DNA of 64,000 nucleotides from Lichenostomus cassidix (taxonomy: Eukaryota; Chordata; Aves; Passeriformes; Meliphagidae): assembly GCA_008360975.2 (NCBI GenBank), contig CM039182.1, positions 60,802,516-60,866,515 of the forward strand, read 5' to 3'. Positions within the stretch are counted from its first letter, which is position 1. The number at the start of each line of letters is the position of its first letter. This document shows positions 61,383 through 64,000 of this stretch, piece by piece. Position numbers and translations under genes: made by a program. The notes below the pieces were generated by a model, which was not told the origin of the DNA, did no database searches, and saw only the letters and a list, made by a program, of their open reading frames with translations.

Positions 61383-62757
61383 ACACCTACATACTACACA
61401 GTTTTTTAAAGGCTACTGAGTACTGAGTTAATGCCCCCTTCCTCCTTCCCTGTTTTTATTGCCATTTTTTTGGAATCTGACCATGCTGATAAATGACATG
61501 TCACTGAAGGGCACTTTGTTTATTTTCTGCTCTGATGGGAGGATGGAAGCCTTTTCGTGTAGGGCTGCTTCTGGAAAATAAAGGAAAACAAAGGGGCTTC
61601 TGCAAGGAGGACAAAATGGGAACCTGGAGCAGAAGGACCTCCATGACATGCCAGTGCTGCTGGCTCTGGGCAGTCAGCACCTGGGGCTCTGGGAAATGAT
61701 GGGGTAGCTAGCCCTGGGCCCCCAGAAGAAGGCAGCTGCTGCAGGCTCCAATGCCGCTGTCTTTCATTCCACTTTCACAAGAGACTCTCTCCAGCCTCCT
61801 TTTTTTACAATTTTATGTAAACTCTGGGGTCCTGCTGGAGGAAAGTGCTCTCTGTTTTGCAGCGGAGCTGTGGCTTTTGGATTTTACAGCCCCAAAATTA
61901 CTTCATGGTGATCCAGAGCACACATCATAGCCCAGAAACCACACGGGAGCCATGCTGGTAAAAGAAGCCAAGAGTTGCTGAAGTAGCCAGACTGAAATTT
62001 ATAACCGTGACCTGGGCCTTGTCAGGCCTTTACAACACCATGTAAAGGGAATTGCTGCTTAGTCACCAATTTGCTTGGCAAGATTGGCTGGATTAGGAAA
62101 TACATAAAAGGTCAGACAGTAGGAGTTTGTCTAGACATCCTATTTTGGATTATATACTCTACAAGTTTCTGTGGCAACCCCTGCAAAACATTCATATTTT
62201 AGCAATATTTTTGAAGTCTCCATTTCTGTAATGAGCCATCAAAGCTTTTGTGAGCAAAATTAACTTGTTTCTCTGCCACCTGCTATACCCATTTGGGAAG
62301 CAGAGCAAGCCACCTCAGACGGGAGCTGACAGAGAAACTACCTTGTTCCCCAAGGCAGAAGTTGTGCCTGTGGGGCAGCTGATGACCCAGGGAGGCCTGT
62401 GGACCTGCCAGGGTGGAGGAGCTGAGACGGGGACTGCGTGCTTCCCTGTGGCTGCCAGACCACTCTCCGTTCACCAGCCCAGGCTCCATGTGGAGCTTTC
62501 CAGTGGCAGAGGGATGCATGGAAGGAACCAGAAAAAACAGGTGCTGCCTCAGGTTCCCTGCTTGTGAGCAGCACACTGAGGTCTGTGGGGAACAGCAGCA
62601 GCGCTATAGCTTGCCACGTGCATCTGAGTCCACTGGGATTTGAGATGGGCTGCTCAGGAGTTTTAACGGAAATATATGCAGTATAGTAGCGAGAGGGGAA
62701 AACCAGCCAGACAGCCAGGCAAAAATGGGCTACAGAGCCAGGGTTTTTTATTTGTAA
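61383..62757. other. Unique non-coding stretch between CR1 pieces
   Basis: GC-richer around 61.6-61.75 and 62.3-62.65 kb, with overlapping ORFs on both strands (longest 62338-62763, minus, 141 codons, running into the next CR1). No domain is recognised. Confidence 0.6.
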
Positions 62758-62879
62758 AATCATAGACTGATTTGAATTGGAATGGACCTTAAAGTCCCTC
62801 TAGTTCCAACCCCTCTGCCATAGGCAGGGACACCTTCCACTAGAACAGATTGCTCAGAGCCCTGCCCAATTTGGCCTCG
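62758..62879 (-). mobile_element. CR1 LINE, short 3' end fragment, minus strand
   Basis: AATCATAGACTGATTTGAAT, then 'GGAATGGACCTTAAAG', 'TAGTTCCAACCCCTCTGCC', 'GGCAGGGACACCTTCCACTA', 'GATTGCTCAGAGCCCTGCCC'. This is the reverse complement of the terminal about 120 bp of avian CR1. The element's 3' terminus is at 62758, and the match stops at about 62879. Confidence 0.92.
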
Positions 62880-64000
62880 TATTTCTGTGAAATTATTAAT
62901 ATTATTTAATATTATTTATCCCCTTCCATTTCACCCCTTGTGCAGGTAAAAAGTGGGAACAGTTTCAAATTTTGGTCTCTGGAATTCTTTCTCTGGGCTG
63001 TTAAAATGAGGGTGAAAAAGAGAAAAAGTGAATTCCGTGAGTTTCAATGACACTAATTGGATTTGGCTGGGCTTTCCATGGCATCAAATAGATGCCAACT
63101 TAAACTAAATAAAATGTAGCAAGAAAGACTTTATGAAAACCAAAGGTAGATTTACTTTGTCTACTCAAATAAAAATGAATGAATAAATAAACTCTCCAGA
63201 CAGCGCTTTTGACTAGGTTCATTAAAGTAAGCACATGCTTAACTTTATGATTCCTATCATCTGATACCTAGAAAACTAGCTTTCAAATTCATTCTTGAAA
63301 GGACTGGTATTTATTAGGACTGGTCAGTTTTCTTTCCTCATCTTCATAATTATCTTCTGGATAAATAGTACTATGAAAAGGGTTTTGCAATGCTGGCTGC
63401 TGACATAGCCAGCACCTGGAGCCATGGTGGTGCCAATCCAGCAGTGCAGCAGATGTTCCTCTGATGGTACCACACACCTTCCTTGGGCAGTGCTCTTCCC
63501 TATCCACCTCCAAGCTCTTCAGAAAAGTGGGTACCATTACCCACACTCTGCAGCTGAGGAGCAGCTGGAGGCAACCCAGGCTTAGAGAAATAAGCAGATA
63601 GTTTTGAGAAGGTGTGGATTACTTGCAGCTTCCCTGAAACTCTTGGGGATAGTGATGTTTGTGTCACTGCTGGCTTTTCATATGTCTATGAGAAGGTGTG
63701 TAATTAGTTTATTTTGTAAATTAAACTGCAAAATACTGTACTGAGTAACAACTGAGTAAGGCTGAGTTGCTGAAATGAGCAAGATTTCTGAAGTAAGAGC
63801 AGAGAATTACAGCTGTTCTGCTGATACCCTTTGAATTTGAAACCTAATGCTCTGGCACTTCCCAGGCGAAGCGAGTCAGCCCTCATTCATAGTAGTCTCT
63901 GGCACAGCCAGAGGGATTGCACATGAATTTGAGGATTGTAGCAACACTCCCAGGGCTGAGGGTGTGCGCTGATGTACGTACTTACATGAATCTATTCTGC
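62880..64000. other. Unique non-coding stretch to the window end
   Basis: It begins with an AT-rich (ATT)-like patch (62890-62921). No gene or further repeat is recognised. The minus ORF at 63289-63546 (85 codons) has no domain. Confidence 0.6.

Noticed and set aside
1..64000. CRISPR arrays, operons, prophage or other prokaryotic systems
   Set aside because: Gene density, repeat types (CR1, LTR) and microsatellites are those of a vertebrate genome. No regularly spaced repeat/spacer pattern was seen.

Overview
The window looks like non-coding (intergenic or long-intron) DNA from a bird. The main evidence is six recognisable CR1 retrotransposon pieces, on both strands. Several end in the avian CR1 3' terminus (repeats of an ATTCTATG-like octamer, and the 'lightly degenerate RT C-terminus + short 3' UTR' layout). 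A seventh, much older CR1-like relic is also present. A probable endogenous-retrovirus LTR lies at the left edge. There are no SINE families of mammalian type, repeat density is low, and no bacterial-style gene packing is seen. A crocodilian or turtle source cannot be excluded by eye. Species and chromosome cannot be read from the sequence.

I found no protein-coding gene that I can support. The open reading frames are short, overlap one another on opposite strands, and match no family I recognise. The exceptions are retrotransposon reverse-transcriptase fragments inside CR1 copies (34.6, 49.7-49.95 and 60.77-61.19 kb) and a possible degenerate RT motif near 10.5 kb. The longest frame (46638-47399, minus, 253 codons) is unusually long for chance but has no recognisable domain.

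Layout: 1-330 is the LTR on the minus strand. 0.3-14.6 kb is unique sequence with small tandem duplications, a 12-bp perfect hairpin and the RT-like motif. 14.6-14.8 kb holds a (TTA)n microsatellite duplicated together with its flanks. 14.8-24.2 kb is unique. 24.2-24.6 kb is an ancient CR1-like relic. 24.6-33.6 kb is unique and partly AT-rich, with one exon-like segment at 29.16-29.27 kb. 33.66-34.04 kb is the most CpG-rich stretch I counted and contains a G-quadruplex motif. 34.6 and 38.8 kb hold short plus-strand CR1 ends. 39-49 kb has simple repeats: CAAA, G/T-rich, (TG)20 and (TTTTC)n. 49.5-50.0 kb is a minus-strand CR1 with part of ORF2. 50-59 kb is unique, with a pre-miRNA-sized hairpin at 52.46-52.53 kb. 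59.31-59.50 kb is a degenerate interstitial telomere-like array with a perfect G-quadruplex motif. 60.77-62.88 kb is a cluster of three CR1 pieces. The rest is unique.

No genes work together here. The candidates most worth a second look are the interstitial telomeric repeat, the 65-nt hairpin, the duplicated microsatellite, the exon-like segment, and the RT-like motif that does not look like CR1. All assignments were made by eye, without alignment.
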